This document shows, piece by piece, positions 25,517 to 35,298 of a stretch of DNA of 64,000 bases; position 1 is the stretch's first letter; every line of letters starts with the position of its first letter. A program made the position numbers and the translations under genes. This DNA is from PR03 sp964353555 (GTDB taxonomy: Bacteria; Myxococcota_A; UBA9160; PR03). The notes beneath the pieces are model-generated. The model made no database searches and had not been told where the DNA came from. It saw only the letters and a program-made list of their open reading frames with translations. The stretch is from positions 1 to 64,000 of the forward strand of contig CAYGWM010000005.1 of the NCBI GenBank assembly GCA_964353555.1, written 5' to 3'.

Positions 25517-26325
25517 GTCGCGTCGGCGCGGGATCCGCAACGGCCGGGCTTTGTCCATGGACGGCAATTCGCGTCACCCAGGTCTCATGCCGCGCAAACG
25601 GCTGCAGAGCAGGGCGGCGGGCGATGTCTCTCCGACGGCCCCGTCAGAATTGCGGCGAAGGATCGATCGCGTCGCATCCCAAAGCGGCAGATTCGATGCA
25701 AGTTGCACAGCACTGGCGCCGATCGAGAAAGCGGGCACACGTGCGGTGTCGGCCCGGGGGTCGATACCCTCCAGCGGGCCTGGCAGCGATACGGAATGAA
25801 CCGAGGGGGCGTTGTGCGAGCACTCACTGAGGGCCAGTACGAGCGACTCGTAGAATGCCTTGGGCATCTGGGTTCGCTTGACACGGATCGCTACTCTGAT
25901 ATGTTGGAATTCCCCGAAAAGGCTGAAAGTAATAGGGATTTTGGCCTTTCAACGAGATGGTGGATGCGACCGCGCAAGCGTCGACCCGGCATGCAGCGGA
26001 CCCACTTGGCGGACCCGAGCGGGATTTGGACCGTGTCCGACCTGCTGTTTTCGGGGTCGCATCCCGGTGCGTTGGAAGCCTCGTGCCCGCGCGATCGCCG
26101 GCGGCGGCACGAGCGCTTGGACGAGTCGGCCGCGGGGGACTTTGCGAGGTCAGGCACCGCGGAGTCGTTTCGCGGTCCGCGCAGGTCGGATCCCGAGCCA
26201 CTGCTTCGGAGCGACGACCCGCGGAGCGAAGCATGCTCCAGTGACGGCACGAGCTTTGCAGATCTCATCACGCAAATAGTTCCTCGACTTGGAATGGGGC
26301 CGCTGAACCGGGAAGGGGCGCGACG
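25517..26325. other. 0.8-kb region upstream of the proteasome genes; possible degenerate gene
   Basis: No intact gene is evident. A frame open from 25703 (ATG 25796 inside it) contains ALTEGQYERLVECLGHLGSL, reminiscent of the N-terminus of LuxR/GAF-type regulators. The rest (26000-26329) translates to Arg/Ser/Gly-rich sequence typical of non-coding GC-rich DNA, although its stop overlaps the mpa ATG by 4 nt. Bases 25890-25950 are distinctly AT-richer and hold a strong promoter match. I read this as an intergenic leader, perhaps over a decayed regulator gene. Confidence 0.45.
25878..25905 (+). promoter_or_regulatory. Strong sigma-70-type promoter for the Pup-proteasome operon (TTGACA, extended -10)
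   Basis: TTGACA (25878-25883) is followed after 16 nt by TATGTT (25900-25905), preceded by TGA, giving an extended -10 (TGnTATGTT). A start near 25912 would leave a leader of about 414 nt before mpa. Confidence 0.55.
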
Positions 26326-28161
26326 ATGAGCGAGTTCGACGACGCCGGCAACATGGGGAAAAAGGGATTCGTCCGCGACGTGATGCGACGTATATCCGCG
26401 TCGGGTCCGCGCCCGGGCGACGATCCCGATCGGGATCCCGCCGTAACAGCGGACCCGGTCGAGGAGCTGCAGGACGCGCTGCGCTTCTTCGGCAGCGACT
26501 CCGCCGAGTTCCGCCGCCGCCTCGAGCGGCTGCTCGCGGAGCACGATGCCGCCCGCCGTCGTTACCACGTGCTCCGCCAGCAATGCGGCGATGCCGAGCG
26601 CCAGAACGAGAAGCTGGTGCACACGCTGCAAGAGGCGAAGCAACAGATCGAGCTGCTGAAGGAGGAGGTCGACAAGCTCTGCGCGCCGCCCAACAATTAC
26701 GGCGTCTTCACGCGCTCGAACAAGGACGGCACCGCGGAAATCGTCGTGGATGGCCGCGCGATGCGCGTGAACGTCCACCCGAAGGTCGATGCGAGCGGCT
26801 TCGAAGAGGGGCAGCTCGTGCTGCTGAACGAGGCCTTCAATGTGATCGAACCGGCGGGCTACATGAGCCGCGGCGAGATCGCATCCGTGATCGAGGTGCT
26901 CGGCGATGGTCGCGCCATCGTGCTCGGCCACACCGACGACGAGCGCGTCGTCACGCTCGCCGACCCGCTGCGACGGGAAATCCTCAAGGCGGGCGATCAC
27001 ATCATGATCGACACGCGCACCCAGTACGCGTTCGAGAAGATGCCGAAGTCGGGCGTCGAAGAAGTGATGCTGGAAGAGATCCCCGACGTCACCTACGACC
27101 GAATCGGTGGTCTCGAAGAGCAGATCGAGATCCTACGCGACGCCATCGAGCTGCCGTACATGCACCCGGAGATCTTCCTCGAGCATCAGTTGCGGCCGCC
27201 CAAGGGCATTCTTCTCTACGGCCCGCCGGGCTGTGGCAAGACGCTGATCGCGAAGGCCGTCGCGAACAGCCTGGCCAAGAGCGTCGAGAAGCGTACGGGT
27301 CGCCAGACCACGGCGTTCTTCCTGAACGTGAAGGGCCCCGAGCTGCTCAACAAGTACGTCGGCGAGACCGAGCACAAGATCCGCGAGGTGTTCCGCAAGG
27401 CACGCGACAAGGCCAGCGAGGACGTCCCCGTGGTGATCTTCTTCGACGAGATGGATTCGCTGTTCCGCATGCGCGGATCGGGAATCTCATCCGACATGGA
27501 GGCGACCGTCGTCGCGCAGTTCTTGTCGGAGATCGACGGCGTCGAGTCGCTGAAGAACGTGATCGTGATCGGCGCCAGCAATCGCCAGGATCTGATCGAT
27601 CCGGCTGTGCTGCGTCCGGGTCGTCTCGATCTCAAGGTGAAGGTGAGCCGGCCGGATGCCAAGTCCGCGCACGACATCTTCACGAAGTACCTGAAGCCCG
27701 AGCTGCCGTTCCACCGTTCGACGGAGGAGCACTACGGCTCCGACCCGCAGAAGATCACAGACGGGCTGATCCGCGACACGATCGACAACATGTACGCCAC
27801 CACCGAGGAGAACAAGTTCCTCGAGGTCACGTACGCGAAGGGCGAGCGTGAGATCTTCTACTTCAAGGACTTCTCGAGCGGCGCGATGATCCAGAACATC
27901 GTCGACCGCGCCAAGAAGAAGGCGGTCAAGCGCTTGATCGAGCAGAGCGAGCGGGGCATCCAGCTGGGCGACCTGATCGACTCCGTGCGGGACGAGTTCA
28001 AGGAGAACGAAGACCTCCCGAATACGACCAACCCCGACGATTGGGCGCGCATCTCCGGGCGCAAGGGCGAGCGGATCATCAACGTCCGTACCCTCATTAC
28101 CGGGATCAACCGCAACGAAGGGCGGTCGATTGAAGACATCCGATCTGGTCAGTACCTGTAG
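26326..28161 (+). CDS. mpa: Proteasomal ATPase Mpa/ARC (AAA+ unfoldase)
   Basis: 611 residues. Hexameric ring that captures pupylated proteins, unfolds them and feeds them to the 20S core. The N-terminal coiled coil (about 45-110) is the Pup-binding element. Tandem OB domains follow (to ~250, NNYGVFTRSNKDGT), then one AAA domain with Walker A GPPGCGKT (299-306), Walker B VVIFFDEMD (Asp374-Glu375), pore loop KYVGE and arginine-finger region LDPxVLRPGRLD (DPAVLRPGR). The C-terminus ends GQYL, the penultimate-Tyr motif that docks into 20S alpha pockets. Length and domains match actinobacterial Mpa. GGAAGGGG ribosome site. First gene of a tight six-gene operon. Confidence 0.97.
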   Translation: MSEFDDAGNMGKKGFVRDVMRRISASGPRPGDDPDRDPAVTADPVEELQDALRFFGSDSAEFRRRLERLLAEHDAARRRYHVLRQQCGDAERQNEKLVHTLQEAKQQIELLKEEVDKLCAPPNNYGVFTRSNKDGTAEIVVDGRAMRVNVHPKVDASGFEEGQLVLLNEAFNVIEPAGYMSRGEIASVIEVLGDGRAIVLGHTDDERVVTLADPLRREILKAGDHIMIDTRTQYAFEKMPKSGVEEVMLEEIPDVTYDRIGGLEEQIEILRDAIELPYMHPEIFLEHQLRPPKGILLYGPPGCGKTLIAKAVANSLAKSVEKRTGRQTTAFFLNVKGPELLNKYVGETEHKIREVFRKARDKASEDVPVVIFFDEMDSLFRMRGSGISSDMEATVVAQFLSEIDGVESLKNVIVIGASNRQDLIDPAVLRPGRLDLKVKVSRPDAKSAHDIFTKYLKPELPFHRSTEEHYGSDPQKITDGLIRDTIDNMYATTEENKFLEVTYAKGEREIFYFKDFSSGAMIQNIVDRAKKKAVKRLIEQSERGIQLGDLIDSVRDEFKENEDLPNTTNPDDWARISGRKGERIINVRTLITGINRNEGRSIEDIRSGQYL

Positions 28162-28185
28162 TGGGGACGGCGTGAAGAGGATTCG

Positions 28186-29670
28186 ATGGCGATTCCCAAG
28201 GTGATGGGGACGGAGATCGAGTACGGAATCACCGTCAAGAACGACCGCGATTTCGACCAGATCTCCAGCTGTGTGCTCCTCGTCAACTCCTACCGGGAAG
28301 AGTCTGCGGCAAAGATCCTGTGGGACTACGACCAGGAAAATCCGCTCGCCGATGCGCGCGGCTTCCAGGTCGAAGGGGAGAAGTACACTCCGAACCAGCA
28401 GGAGAACATTGCCCGCAACAAGACGCTCGCGAACGGCGCGCGGTACTACGTCGACCACGCGCACCCCGAGTACTCGTGCCCCGAGGTCACCAATGCGCGC
28501 GATCTCGTGATCCACGAGAAAGCGGGCGAGCGAATCGTCGAACAGAGCCGCCGCGACGCCAACCGGGTGTTGCCGCCGGGCACCCAGATGCTGGTCTACA
28601 AGAACAACAGCGACCGCAAGGGAAACTCCTACGGGAGTCACGAGAACTACTTGATGGACCGGCGCACGTCCTTCAAGCAGATCGTCGAACATCTGATGCC
28701 GTTCTTCGTGACGCGCCAGATCTACAGCGGTGCGGGTAAAGTCGGCTCCGAGAACCGGGCGCATCCTTGCGACTATCAGTTGTCCCAGCGCGCCGACTTC
28801 TTCGAAACCGAAGTGGCGCTCGATACGATGGTCAAGCGACCGATCATCAACACGCGCGACGAGCCGCATGCAGATCGCGAGAAGTACCGGCGGCTGCATG
28901 TGATCGTGGGCGACTCGAACATGAGCGAGTTCACGATCTGGCTGCGCAACGGACTCACCGCGCTCGTGCTCGCGATGATCGAAGACGGCGCGGTCGACCG
29001 CGATCTTTCCTTCCGCGATCCGGTCCGCGCGATCAAGGAGATCTCCCACGACGTCACTTGTCGTCGCGAAGTGGAGATGCAGAATGGCCGCCGGAAGAGC
29101 GCGATCCACGTGCAGCGGGAGTATCTCGAGATGGCGCGCCGCTATGTCGCGACGCGCGAGGTAGAGCCCGAGATCCACGAACTGATCATGGAATGGGAGC
29201 GCGTGCTCGGCGTTCTCGAGCGCGATCCAATGGAATTGCGCGGCGAGATCGACTGGGTGATCAAGCGTGCGCTCATCGAAGGCTTCATGGATCGCAAGGG
29301 TGTGGACTGGGGCTCCGCACAGGTCCAGATGCTCGATCTGCAGTATCACGACCTGCGACCCGACAAGGGCCTGTACTATATTCTCGAACGCCAGGGTCAC
29401 GTGCGGCGTGTGGTGACGGATGAAGCGATCGAACGAGCCGTCTTGCATCCGCCCGAAGACACACGCGCCTACTTCCGCGGCGGCTGTCTGCGACGGTACG
29501 GTGCGCAGGTCTTCGGAGTGAACTGGGACTCGATCTCGTTCGGCATTGGCGACGAGCCGATCAAGCGCGTGATGATGGTCGAGCCGCTCAAGGGATCGAA
29601 GCAACACGTCGAGGAGCTCTTCAATTCGTCGCCCACCGCAGCCGAGTTGGTGCGCAATCTCCGGAGCTGA
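28186..29670 (+). CDS. dop: Pup deamidase/depupylase Dop
   Basis: 494 residues, glutamine-synthetase-like fold. Converts the C-terminal Gln of Pup to Glu and removes Pup from conjugates. Start MAIPKVMGTEIEYGITV matches the family; the catalytic Asp is Asp90 in YVDHAHPEYSCPE. YKNNSDRKGNSYGSHENY, INTRDEPHADREKYRRLHV and the Dop-specific tail DTRAYFRGGCLRRYGA with EPLKGSKQHVEEL distinguish it from PafA. It lies directly before pup. The loop between residues 60 and 80 differs from the actinobacterial Dop loop. Ribosome site GAGG before ATG 28186. Confidence 0.96.
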   Translation: MAIPKVMGTEIEYGITVKNDRDFDQISSCVLLVNSYREESAAKILWDYDQENPLADARGFQVEGEKYTPNQQENIARNKTLANGARYYVDHAHPEYSCPEVTNARDLVIHEKAGERIVEQSRRDANRVLPPGTQMLVYKNNSDRKGNSYGSHENYLMDRRTSFKQIVEHLMPFFVTRQIYSGAGKVGSENRAHPCDYQLSQRADFFETEVALDTMVKRPIINTRDEPHADREKYRRLHVIVGDSNMSEFTIWLRNGLTALVLAMIEDGAVDRDLSFRDPVRAIKEISHDVTCRREVEMQNGRRKSAIHVQREYLEMARRYVATREVEPEIHELIMEWERVLGVLERDPMELRGEIDWVIKRALIEGFMDRKGVDWGSAQVQMLDLQYHDLRPDKGLYYILERQGHVRRVVTDEAIERAVLHPPEDTRAYFRGGCLRRYGAQVFGVNWDSISFGIGDEPIKRVMMVEPLKGSKQHVEELFNSSPTAAELVRNLRS

Positions 29671-29715
29671 GGCCTGCGTACCGCCGACGAGCGCTAACGC
29701 TCGGGGAGAATCGCC

Positions 29716-29982
29716 ATGCAAATCCACTCGAGAAGTCCGCGACGCGAATCCGCTGGGAATCTGCGCTTCATCGGCGCTGCCGAGTCGCAGCAGCAGCAGA
29801 AGAAGGGTGGCGGCGACGGGGGCGACGACGGCAGCGAAAAGGGCGCCGGCGGCCAGAAGCTCGCCAAGAAGGGCGAAGAACTCAAAGAAGAGATGGACTC
29901 CCTGATCGACGAGATCGACGAGGTTCTGGAAGAGAACGCCGAGGAGTTCGTCAAGAATTACGTACAGCGCGGCGGGCAGTAA
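29716..29982 (+). CDS. pup: Prokaryotic ubiquitin-like protein Pup, with N-terminal extension
   Basis: 88 residues (actinobacterial Pup is about 64). The C-terminal half is diagnostic: LIDEIDEVLEENAEEFVKN then YVQRGGQ, ending in the Gly-Gly-Gln that Dop deamidates to Glu before PafA ligates it to substrate lysines. A Gln/Gly/Asp-rich disordered stretch precedes it. The first ~24 residues (IHSRSPRRESAGNLRFIG) are basic and not part of the usual Pup; no later start codon exists before the conserved part, and GGGGAG lies 7 nt upstream of ATG 29716, so the extension looks real. The GGQ end and overall sequence are actinobacterial Pup-like. Confidence 0.96.
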   Translation: MQIHSRSPRRESAGNLRFIGAAESQQQQKKGGGDGGDDGSEKGAGGQKLAKKGEELKEEMDSLIDEIDEVLEENAEEFVKNYVQRGGQ

Positions 29983-30008
29983 CTGCTCGCTGCCCGGAGG
30001 CCTGGGGG

Positions 30009-30815
30009 GTGCTCATCCGCGGCAAGTACCAAGGCGCGAGCTTCTTTGAGCTACTCGAAGTCGACTTCCCGCACCTGCGTCCCGCGACGAACGCGCGCGA
30101 CGTAGCCGACGTATCCGTACTGCAAGGAGTGCCGCACGGCACCACCGTGCTTGCGATGCGTTATGGCGACGGCGTGCTGATGGCGGGCGATCGACTTGCG
30201 ACCGAAGGGCATCGCGTCGCTTCGCGAGACCTGCAGAAGGTCTATCCGACCGACGCGCACTCGCTGGTAGCGATCGCTGGCGCAGCGGGTCCGGCCATCG
30301 AGATGGCGCGCATGCTGCGCATCGAACTCGAGCACTACGAGAAGATCGAGGGTGAGGCGCTCGAACTCGAGGGCAAGGCAAACAAGCTCTCGCAGATGGT
30401 GCGGGCGAACCTGCCGGCCGCGATGCAAGGACTCGTCGTCGTGCCGATCTTCGCCGGCTACGACCTTCGCCGCCGGCTCGGCCGGCTTTGGAAGTACGAC
30501 GTCACGGGCGGTCGCTACGAGGAGGCCGAGTTCGAGTCGTCGGGAAGCGGCAGCCTCTACGCGCGCGAGTCGATCAAGAAGGCCTGGCGGAGCGATCTGA
30601 CGCGCGCCGACGCGCTGCGCATCTCGCTGCAAGCGCTCGCCGACGCGGCCGATGAGGATCGCGCCACGGGCGGCGTGGATCTCGCGCGCGGCATCTTCCC
30701 GCTCGTCTGCTTCTGCACGGGGGCTGGCGTCGAGGAAGTGACCGCCGAAGAGATCGAGCGAACCTACCGCGAGCACGTCGCGATCGCGCGCCAGCGCGTC
30801 GGCGCGGGGGCCTGA
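30009..30815 (+). CDS. prcB: 20S proteasome beta subunit
   Basis: 268 residues with a 44-residue propeptide that is cleaved at Gly44|Thr45 (HG|TTVLAMRYGDG). Thr45 becomes the N-terminal nucleophile; Asp in MAGDRLA and Lys in LQKVYPTD complete the active site. AAMQGLVVVPIFAGYD is highly characteristic of bacterial PrcB. It forms the proteolytic inner rings. GTG start; TGATG overlap (1 nt) with prcA, so the two subunits are translationally coupled. Confidence 0.97.
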   Translation: MLIRGKYQGASFFELLEVDFPHLRPATNARDVADVSVLQGVPHGTTVLAMRYGDGVLMAGDRLATEGHRVASRDLQKVYPTDAHSLVAIAGAAGPAIEMARMLRIELEHYEKIEGEALELEGKANKLSQMVRANLPAAMQGLVVVPIFAGYDLRRRLGRLWKYDVTGGRYEEAEFESSGSGSLYARESIKKAWRSDLTRADALRISLQALADAADEDRATGGVDLARGIFPLVCFCTGAGVEEVTAEEIERTYREHVAIARQRVGAGA

Positions 30816-31501
30816 TGTCGATCCCGTTCTACGTATCGCCCGAGCAGTTGATGCAGGACAAGGCCGACTTTGCCCGCAAGGGCATCGCTCGGGGCAAGTC
30901 CATCGTCGCGCTCGAATACGACAAGGGCATCGTGCTGCTCGCCGAGAATCCATCGAGCCTGTCGAAGATCGGCGAGATCTACGACAGGCTCGCCTTTGCG
31001 GGCGTCGGCAAGTTCAGCGAGTTCGATCAGCTCCGGAAGATCGGCGTGCGCTTCTGCGACGTGCGCGGCTACGCGTACAGTCGCGAGGACGTGCGCGCGA
31101 AGGCGCTCGCGAATGCCTACTCGCAGGCGATCGGCGACGTGTTCACGCAGCAGATGAAGCCGCTCGAGGCCGAGGTGATCGTTGCCGAGGTCGGCGATCC
31201 GCGGTTGCTGGGCCAGGAGAAGAACACGCTCTACCGCGTCCAGTTCGACGGCAGCATCTCGGACCACCGAGGCTTCTGCGGGATCGGCGGCACCGTGGAG
31301 CAGCTCGAGATCTACCTGAAGGAACACTATCAAGCCGGGCAACCCCTTGGGGATGCCGTGCGAGTCGGGGTCGCCGCGCTCTCGAATGGCGGCACTCGCA
31401 TCGCCGCCGAGCGGCTCGAGATGTGTACTCTCGATCGGGAGCGAGCGGGCCGAAAGTTCCGCCGTGCCTCCGCCGATGAAGTAACGGCTATTTTGGGCTG
31501 A
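30815..31501 (+). CDS. prcA: 20S proteasome alpha subunit
   Basis: 228 residues, no catalytic Thr. Forms the outer gating rings. N-terminus SIPFYVSPEQLMQDKADFARKG is the gate region; KADFARKGIARGKSIVALEY and GKFSEFDQLRKIGVR are typical of bacterial alpha subunits. The C-terminal tail is shorter than in Mycobacterium tuberculosis. ATG overlaps the prcB stop by 1 nt. Confidence 0.97.
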   Translation: MSIPFYVSPEQLMQDKADFARKGIARGKSIVALEYDKGIVLLAENPSSLSKIGEIYDRLAFAGVGKFSEFDQLRKIGVRFCDVRGYAYSREDVRAKALANAYSQAIGDVFTQQMKPLEAEVIVAEVGDPRLLGQEKNTLYRVQFDGSISDHRGFCGIGGTVEQLEIYLKEHYQAGQPLGDAVRVGVAALSNGGTRIAAERLEMCTLDRERAGRKFRRASADEVTAILG

Positions 31502-31528
31502 CCGCAGGCTCAGAGCCGAGGTCGAGTC

Positions 31529-32935
31529 GTGCAAAAGCGCATCTACGGCGTCGAGACCGAGTACGGAATCATTTTCACGCCGGAAGGTCGCAAGACCCTC
31601 CCGGTCGAGAAGGCGATCCGCTTCCTGTTCGAGAAGCTGATCACCACCGAACATTTCCTGAACGTCTTTCTCGAGAACGGCGCGCGCTTCTACCAGGACA
31701 CCGGCTGCCATCCCGAGTACGCGACGCCCGAGTGCGCGTCGCCCCGCCAGCTGATCGTCTACGACAAGGCTGGCGAGCGCATCCTCGAGGAACTCGAGGA
31801 CTACGCGGAAGAGAAGATCCGCGAAGAGCGCATCGCCGGGAAGCTGTCGATCTTCAAGAACAACACCGACTTCGTCGGGAACAGCTACGGCTGCCACGAG
31901 AACTACCTGGTCGACCGCGACGTCGACTTCTACTACCTCGCCGAGCAGCTGATCCCGTTCCTGGTGACGCGCCAGATCTACACCGGCGCAGGCAAGGTGT
32001 TCCAGACCCAGGACGGCGTGCACTACTGCATCAGTCAGCGCGCGCAGCACATCTATCAGAAGATCTCCGGCACCACGACCAACGACCGCTCGATCATCAA
32101 CACCCGCGACGAGCCCCACGCCGACCGTGAGAAGTACCGCCGGCTGCACGTGATCGTGGGCGACTCGAACATGAGCGAGTACACGAACTTCGTGAAGATC
32201 GGCACCTGCGCGATCGTGCTCCAGATGATCGAGGACAACTTCATCAACAAGGATTTCACGCTCCGCAATCCGGTCAAGGCGATCAAGGACATCTCCTATG
32301 ACACGACCTGCAAGCGGAAGCTGCGCCTCGACAACGGCCGCGAGTACTCGCCGATCGAGATCCAGCGCGAGTACTGCGAGATGGCGCAGCGCTACATCGA
32401 GCAGTACCCGGTTTCCGACGAGCTGAAGGATGCCGTCGTGAAGTGGCAGTACGTGCTCGACTGCCTCGACACCGAGCCCGACAAACTCGCCCGCGAGGTG
32501 GACTGGATCATCAAGCGCAAGATGATCGAATCGTATCTCGCGAAGAAGGGCACGGGTTGGAACGACCCGCGCGTCTTCATGCTCGACCTCCAATACCACG
32601 ACATCCGCGTGAAGAGCGGCCTCTACTACCTGCTGGAACGCAAAGGGGCGGTCGAGCGGCTGCTCAGCGACGACGAAGTCATCAAGGCGAAGACCGAGCC
32701 GCCGCACGATACGCGCGCGAAGATGCGTGGCGAGTTCATCAAGCTCGCGCGGCAGAACTCGATCCAGTACGACCTCGACTGGTCGAACATCCGCCTCGGC
32801 AACCTGCTGAACGTGCGCGTGATCTGCAACAACCCGTTCGAGACCGACACCGAGAAGGTCGCCGAGCTGGTGCGGACGATCCAGAAGACCAATCTGCGCA
32901 AGACGAGCCTCTCCAAGCTCGTGATCCAGTCCTAG
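31529..32935 (+). CDS. pafA: Pup-protein ligase PafA
   Basis: 468 residues, glutamine-synthetase-like fold. Phosphorylates the C-terminal Glu of deamidated Pup and joins it to substrate lysines. Starts QKRIYGVETEYGIIFTPEG; catalytic Asp57 in RFYQDTGCHPEYATPEC; also FKNNTDFVGNSYGCHENY and NTRDEPHADREKYRRLHV shared with Dop. The C-terminal domain (VRVICNNPFETDTEKVAELV) binds the Pup-loaded site. GTG start with GAGG upstream, 27 nt after prcA. Confidence 0.97.
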   Translation: MQKRIYGVETEYGIIFTPEGRKTLPVEKAIRFLFEKLITTEHFLNVFLENGARFYQDTGCHPEYATPECASPRQLIVYDKAGERILEELEDYAEEKIREERIAGKLSIFKNNTDFVGNSYGCHENYLVDRDVDFYYLAEQLIPFLVTRQIYTGAGKVFQTQDGVHYCISQRAQHIYQKISGTTTNDRSIINTRDEPHADREKYRRLHVIVGDSNMSEYTNFVKIGTCAIVLQMIEDNFINKDFTLRNPVKAIKDISYDTTCKRKLRLDNGREYSPIEIQREYCEMAQRYIEQYPVSDELKDAVVKWQYVLDCLDTEPDKLAREVDWIIKRKMIESYLAKKGTGWNDPRVFMLDLQYHDIRVKSGLYYLLERKGAVERLLSDDEVIKAKTEPPHDTRAKMRGEFIKLARQNSIQYDLDWSNIRLGNLLNVRVICNNPFETDTEKVAELVRTIQKTNLRKTSLSKLVIQS

Positions 32936-32937
32936 GC

Positions 32938-33297
32938 ATGCCGGCAGCCGGCGGACCGCGACTCGTCCCCGACGCCGCCGCTGCAACGACGCCGGGCGCG
33001 ATCTCGTCCGTTCCGGAGCGTCCCGCGCGACGACCCGTATTGCGAATTCTCGCAGCGGCGCTGCTCGTTGCCGCGCTGGTCGTAGCGGCCGCGGAGCATC
33101 GTCGGGCGGGCGCACTCGAGGCTCGCGTGACGGATCTCTCGGCTTCCCTCGCGACGGCCCAGGCGGAGCTCACGGCCCGTCGCCAGCACCTCGATGCGAT
33201 CCGTTCTTCGGTCGCCGACATGCGGGAGCGCGTGGGCGCGCTCGAATCCCTCGCCGGCACTGATCCGGCGGCGCCGTTCGGTACGTCGGATCACTGA
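32938..33297 (+). CDS. Small membrane coiled-coil protein downstream of pafA
   Basis: 119 residues: a Pro/Ala-rich N-terminus, one membrane helix (ILAAALLVAALVVAAAE, about 38-54), then about 50 residues of heptad-like coiled coil (LEARVTDLSASLATAQAEL; MRERVGALESLAG). The topology resembles FtsL/DivIC-type proteins, but no family signature is visible. ATG is 2 nt after the pafA stop, so it is probably co-translated with the proteasome operon, while mreB follows 127 nt later. Function unknown. Confidence 0.65.
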   Translation: MPAAGGPRLVPDAAAATTPGAISSVPERPARRPVLRILAAALLVAALVVAAAEHRRAGALEARVTDLSASLATAQAELTARRQHLDAIRSSVADMRERVGALESLAGTDPAAPFGTSDH

Positions 33298-33424
33298 TCG
33301 GCGTCCGCGCCGCAGCCGGCGCGCAACTTCGCGGCCGATCTCGCTCCGGCACTCAACTTCGCAGCAGTCCCGCCGATGAGACAGAAAGCCGCCCGCACCG
33401 CGGGCCCGTCATGCGGAGACCGCG

Positions 33425-34459
<1,035 letters not shown>

Positions 34460-34527
34460 CGGAGTCCCAGTCCGCAACGTCTGCGCTTCGTCCCACGCGC
34501 CATCACGGCGCCTTCAGCGACTCGCGC

Positions 34528-35298
34528 TCACGCGCCGGCGGCTTTCGAGGCCAGACCGCCCGCCATCTTCCAACGCCGCACGATCAAATAGAGCAGCGTC
34601 CAGGGGATGCCGATCGCGGCGCAGATCAGCAACAGGTGCGTCTGCCCGCTCGAGCCCTCGAGGCGGATCGTTCGGAACACGATCAGCAACAGGATTCCCC
34701 AGCCGAGTCCGTGGGGCGTGCCGTACTCCTTGCGCAGCGCCTTGCGCCAGTCGTAATGGGAACCCTCGACGGTGTCGCGCAGACCTGCGAGGCGCGGAAC
34801 GAAGCGGTTCACGTCGCGTGCGTAGGCGTCGTAGGCCGCGCCGAACTTCACGCGCAGATACGCCTCTTCCGAAACGATGATCGCGAAGTACAGGAAACCC
34901 ACGAGTGACACGCCGATCGCGAACGCGAGCGGTGAACCCCAGATCGTCGCCAACCCGACGAGGATCAAGAAGTTGCCGACGTACATCGGATTGCGGACGT
35001 GCGCGTACACGCCCTCGGTGACGAGATCATCGGCGTAGATGCGCCGGTTCTTCCCACCTCGTTTGATGTAGGCGAACCCGACCACGAAGAAACGGATCGC
35101 CTGACCGAGGAGCGCAATCGCGATGCCAGCGATGGTGACTCCGCGCGCGACCGAGTCCACTCGCAGCGCCTCGGCCGGCCGGGTCGCCACGAGCATTGTG
35201 GCCAGCACGAACGGAATCAGCAGCCCCCGGTAGTGGAAGCCGAAATCACCCGCACGGCGTAGGAATGCGCTGCCCGATCCGAAATCGCGCGCGCTCAC
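34528..35298 (-). CDS. Isoprenylcysteine carboxyl-methyltransferase-like (ICMT/PEMT) membrane protein
   Basis: 256 residues with at least five hydrophobic segments. The signature VRNPMYVGNFLILVG with a downstream EEAYLRVKFGAAYDAY is that of the ICMT/phospholipid methyltransferase superfamily, which methylates lipidic or unknown substrates from SAM within the membrane. The GTG start overlaps the cmoA stop by 4 nt. Substrate not predictable. Confidence 0.8.
   Translation of the reverse strand: MSARDFGSGSAFLRRAGDFGFHYRGLLIPFVLATMLVATRPAEALRVDSVARGVTIAGIAIALLGQAIRFFVVGFAYIKRGGKNRRIYADDLVTEGVYAHVRNPMYVGNFLILVGLATIWGSPLAFAIGVSLVGFLYFAIIVSEEAYLRVKFGAAYDAYARDVNRFVPRLAGLRDTVEGSHYDWRKALRKEYGTPHGLGWGILLLIVFRTIRLEGSSGQTHLLLICAAIGIPWTLLYLIVRRWKMAGGLASKAAGA

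Noticed and set aside
27487..29727. 746-codon antisense frame opposite mpa and dop
   Set aside because: Shadow of the proteasome genes, no recognisable domain.
29716..29982. Pup as the divergent UBact type known from Nitrospinae and similar phyla
   Set aside because: The C-terminal half (EENAEEFVKNYVQRGGQ) is close to actinobacterial Pup and a full PafA/Dop/PrcAB set is present.
30764..33115. 783-codon antisense frame opposite prcA/pafA
   Set aside because: Shadow frame opposite strongly conserved genes; no start context or motif.
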